NCBI GenBank assembly: GCA_003164305.1
Contig: PLSZ01000526.1
Coordinates: 1-8,172 of the forward strand
Reading direction: 5' to 3'
DNA length: 8,172 bases
DNA from: Acetobacteraceae bacterium
Lineage (GTDB): Bacteria > Pseudomonadota > Alphaproteobacteria > Acetobacterales > Acetobacteraceae
This document shows, one piece after another, positions 6,058 through 8,172 of the stretch. The first letter of the stretch is position 1. Every line of letters begins with the position of its first letter. A program made the translations under genes and the position numbers. The notes under the pieces were generated by a model that was not told the origin of the DNA, searched no databases, and worked only from the letters and a program-made list of their open reading frames with translations.

Positions 6058-7305
6058 ATGTCGAAAGCCCTGGATGGCGTGCGTATCCTCGATTTTACTC
6101 ATGTGCAGTCGGGACCGACCTGCACGCAACTGCTGGCGTGGTTCGGCGCCGATGTGATCAAGGTGGAGCGGCCGGGCGTCGGCGACATCACGCGCGGGCA
6201 ACTGAGGGATATTCCCGATGTGGACAGCCTGTATTTCACGATGCTCAACCACAACAAGCGCTCCGTGACCCTGGACACCAAGAGTGCGCAGGGCAAGGAG
6301 GTGCTCGAGCGGCTGGTCAAGCGCTGCGACGTCCTGGTGGAGAACTTCGCCCCGGGGGCCCTGGATCGGATGGGGTTCACGTGGGAGCGCATCCAGGAAC
6401 TCAATCCGAAGATGATCGTCGCGTCGGTCAAGGGCTTCGGCCCGGGGCCGTACGAGGACTGCAAGGTCTATGAGAACGTCGCGCAGTGCGCCGGCGGCTC
6501 GGCGTCGACGACGGGCTTCGACGATGGGCCGCCGCTCGTGACGGGCGCGCAAATCGGCGACAGCGGCACCGGCCTGCACCTCGCCCTCGGCATCGTCGCG
6601 GCCCTGTACCAGCGCAACACCACGGGCCGGGGCCAGCGCGTGCTTGCGGCGATGCAGGACGGCGTACTCAATCTCTGCCGGGTGAAGCTGCGCGATCAGC
6701 AGCGCCTGGCGCGCACCGGCGTGATGAAGGAATATCCGCAGTACCCCGGCGGGAAGTTCGGCAGTTCGGTTCCGCGCGCCGCGAACGCCTCCGGCGGCGG
6801 CCAGCCTGGAACCATCCTCAAGTGCAAGGGATGGGAGACCGACCCCAACGCCTATCTCTACTTCATCGCCCAAGCGCCGGTATGGAAGGCGATCTGCCGC
6901 GTGATCGGCAAGGAGGCGTGGATCACCGACCCGGACTTTGCGACGCCGGATGCGCGGCTGCCGCGATTGCGCGAGGTGTTTGCGGCGGTCGAGGAGTGGA
7001 CCGTCACCAAGACGAAGTTCGAGGCCATGGCGCTGCTCAACGAGCACGACATCCCGTGCGGGCCGATCCTGTCGATGGAGGAATTGGCGAACGAACCGTC
7101 GCTGCGCGCCACGGGCACGGTCGTGGAGGTGGACCATCCCACGCGCGGCAAGTATCTTACGGTGGGAAATCCCATCAAGCTGAGCGACAGCCCGACCGAG
7201 GTCACGCGATCGCCGCTTCTGGGGGAGCACACGGATGCCGTGCTCGGGGAGCTGGGATACGGCGCGGCGGAGCTCGCGGCGCTGCGCGCCGGCAAGGTGA
7301 TTTGA
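6058..7305 (+). CDS. frc: Formyl-CoA:oxalate CoA-transferase (formyl-CoA transferase)
   Basis: This 415-residue class III CoA-transferase moves CoA from formyl-CoA to oxalate, giving oxalyl-CoA for Oxc and free formate. Its length and sequence resemble E. coli YfdW/Frc (416 residues) more than the 428-residue O. formigenes enzyme: [28 protein letters not shown]-like MKEYPQYP, and [12 protein letters not shown]. The catalytic Asp is D168 in IGDSGTG, Q17 is conserved in HVQSGP, and position 48 is Gln as in YfdW rather than Trp. The glycine loop reads S245-GGG-QPG. Residues around it ([14 protein letters not shown]) differ from the GGNAGGGGQPGW that I recall for both characterised enzymes. AAAGGAG at 6042-6048 lies 9 bases before the ATG, inside the end of oxc. 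It is the last clear gene of the oxalate operon. Confidence 0.95.
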   Translation: MSKALDGVRILDFTHVQSGPTCTQLLAWFGADVIKVERPGVGDITRGQLRDIPDVDSLYFTMLNHNKRSVTLDTKSAQGKEVLERLVKRCDVLVENFAPGALDRMGFTWERIQELNPKMIVASVKGFGPGPYEDCKVYENVAQCAGGSASTTGFDDGPPLVTGAQIGDSGTGLHLALGIVAALYQRNTTGRGQRVLAAMQDGVLNLCRVKLRDQQRLARTGVMKEYPQYPGGKFGSSVPRAANASGGGQPGTILKCKGWETDPNAYLYFIAQAPVWKAICRVIGKEAWITDPDFATPDARLPRLREVFAAVEEWTVTKTKFEAMALLNEHDIPCGPILSMEELANEPSLRATGTVVEVDHPTRGKYLTVGNPIKLSDSPTEVTRSPLLGEHTDAVLGELGYGAAELAALRAGKVI

Positions 7306-7333
7306 CGAGAGAGTAGGCGGGATGGCGGGGGAA

Positions 7334-7361
7334 TTGAGGACGGCTAGAGGGTGACGATAAC
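7334..7361 (+). promoter_or_regulatory. Weak candidate promoter ahead of the porin
   Basis: TTGAGG at 7334-7339 and GATAAC at 7356-7361 are 16 bases apart, each matching 4 of 6 consensus positions. The 95-base gap and the change of function suggest that the porin could have its own start of transcription. Read-through from frc is equally possible, because the only stem-loop in the gap (CGCT/AGCG at 7371-7382) is short and has no T-run. Confidence 0.25.
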
Positions 7362-7400
7362 ATTCAAACACGCTCACAAGCGTTTCAAGGGGATCAGACA

Positions 7401-8172
7401 ATGCTAAATTGGAAAATGGCCAAACCGGTGGCGGTGGCGGTGGCGGCTTGCGCCGCGATATGCGCCATGGAGGGCGTGGCAATTGCCGACGACGCCCAGG
7501 ACACTCAGGCGCTCAAGGACCAGATGCGTATCATGCGCCAGCAGATGGATCAGCTGCAAAGGCAAATCGACGAGATGTCCGCGAAGCAGGCGAAGCCGAT
7601 GGCGGGCGCACCCGCGACGGCGCAAGCGGGACCGGCCAAGCCGGCCGAGGCGCACGCGGAGCCCCTGTTCGAGAAGTTCATGAAGGGTTTCTACGGCACG
7701 CTCGACGTATCTCTGGACGATGCGACCAAGGGAATTCGGGGCCTGGTCGCCGACTCGTACTCCTACGCCGGCGCGGGTCCCGGATCGGGGTACGTCAACA
7801 ACGGACCCAAGGGAACTCAGATCACCGGCAGCGTCGGCTGGCTCGGCGATCTGTCGACCAACAAGTCCGTGCTCGGTTACCGCGGATCGCACACGATCGA
7901 CGGCAGCGACCTCAACTTCATCTATCAGATCGAAACGCAGCCGGCGATCACGTCATCCCCGGGTCTTGCGACTTCGTACACTCAGCAGTCTAATGTCACC
8001 AAGGCAGCCATCGGCTACGGCGACAGCTTCGTCGGGCTGTCGAGCCATTCTTGGGGCCAGCTGAAGTTCGGCACCACCTACGCGCCCTACAAGAAAGCCA
8101 CCGACCGCATGAATCCCTTCTCCGGCATGCTCGGCGATTATGCCGTCGTCATGGGCAACACCGGCGGCGACA
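7401..8172 (+). CDS. Outer-membrane porin, N-terminal part (runs off the window)
   Basis: The frame is open from ATG 7401 to the end of the window (257 residues seen). AAGGGGA at 7387-7393 gives a 7-base spacing. Residues 1-29 are a signal peptide: basic start, hydrophobic AVAVAACAAICA, cleavage expected after AIA. Residues about 34-62 form a Gln/Met-rich coiled coil (LKDQMRIMRQQMDQLQRQI), then an Ala/Pro linker runs to about 88. From about 94 the alternating pattern of a 16-strand-type porin begins (FMKGFYGTLDVSL). WGQLKFGTTYAPYKKATDRMNPFSG (219-243) resembles the strand leading to the constriction loop. The coiled coil could trimerise or reach the periplasmic wall layer. The substrate cannot be read from this part. 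Its position after frc suggests, but does not show, uptake of oxalate or other dicarboxylates. The signal peptide contains three tandem GTGGCG units at 7428-7445. Confidence 0.85.
   Translation, partial: MLNWKMAKPVAVAVAACAAICAMEGVAIADDAQDTQALKDQMRIMRQQMDQLQRQIDEMSAKQAKPMAGAPATAQAGPAKPAEAHAEPLFEKFMKGFYGTLDVSLDDATKGIRGLVADSYSYAGAGPGSGYVNNGPKGTQITGSVGWLGDLSTNKSVLGYRGSHTIDGSDLNFIYQIETQPAITSSPGLATSYTQQSNVTKAAIGYGDSFVGLSSHSWGQLKFGTTYAPYKKATDRMNPFSGMLGDYAVVMGNTGGD

Noticed and set aside
4712..6157. 481-codon open frame on the plus strand overlapping oxc
   Set aside because: It is a +1 shadow of oxc, rich in Arg and Gly with no family resemblance, and it crosses into frc.
7366..7386. Terminator between frc and the porin
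   Set aside because: The stem is only four clean base pairs, has no T-run, and sits against the porin ribosome-binding site.
5998..7482. 494-codon open frame on the minus strand
   Set aside because: It is antisense to frc and the porin start, with shadow-type composition and no recognisable domain.

Overview
The window looks like chromosomal DNA of a high-GC Gram-negative bacterium, most likely an alphaproteobacterium of the Rhodospirillales/Acetobacteraceae type. The reasons are a strongly G/C third-position bias in every gene, an outer-membrane porin, and palindromic CGTCAT/ATGACG-bounded repeats whose translation reads GLDPR/GSSPR, which I recall as common in alphaproteobacterial intergenic DNA. 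The taxonomic placement is inference.

Layout. Positions 1-133 are very GC-rich and hold no supportable gene, only a 9-bp-armed hairpin just downstream of the first gene's stop. Positions 134-1765 (minus) encode a two-pass membrane sensor with an extracytoplasmic Cache-like region and a cytoplasmic PAS-like domain but no output domain. The stretch 1766-2085 holds a palindromic repeat and the left end of an insertion sequence. The IS (about 1988-3324) has perfect 20-bp terminal inverted repeats and one IS4-family DDE transposase gene (2086-3261). Joining its flanks rebuilds an intact repeat palindrome, so the IS sits inside a roughly 106-bp composite repeat. The transposase gene itself carries another copy of that palindrome in frame.

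Positions 3492-7305 are an oxalate-catabolism operon on the plus strand: a GntR/FCD regulator with its own promoter and an overlapping GTATAC operator-like site, then oxalyl-CoA decarboxylase (oxc), then formyl-CoA:oxalate CoA-transferase (frc). Frc moves CoA from formyl-CoA to oxalate, releasing formate. Oxc decarboxylates oxalyl-CoA to formyl-CoA and CO2, regenerating the donor. A ten-codon ORF with a strong Shine-Dalgarno sits between the regulator and oxc and overlaps the oxc start as TGATG. Its first 16 bases resemble the oxc start, as if the translation start had been duplicated. From 7401 to the window end runs the N-terminal part of a porin with a signal peptide and a short coiled coil.

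The genes are mostly of known families. The least ordinary points are the IS/palindrome relationship including the copy inside the transposase, the duplicated start with a mini-ORF before oxc, the operator within the regulator's promoter, and the output-less sensor. I see no CRISPR array, tRNA, rRNA or clear defence system.
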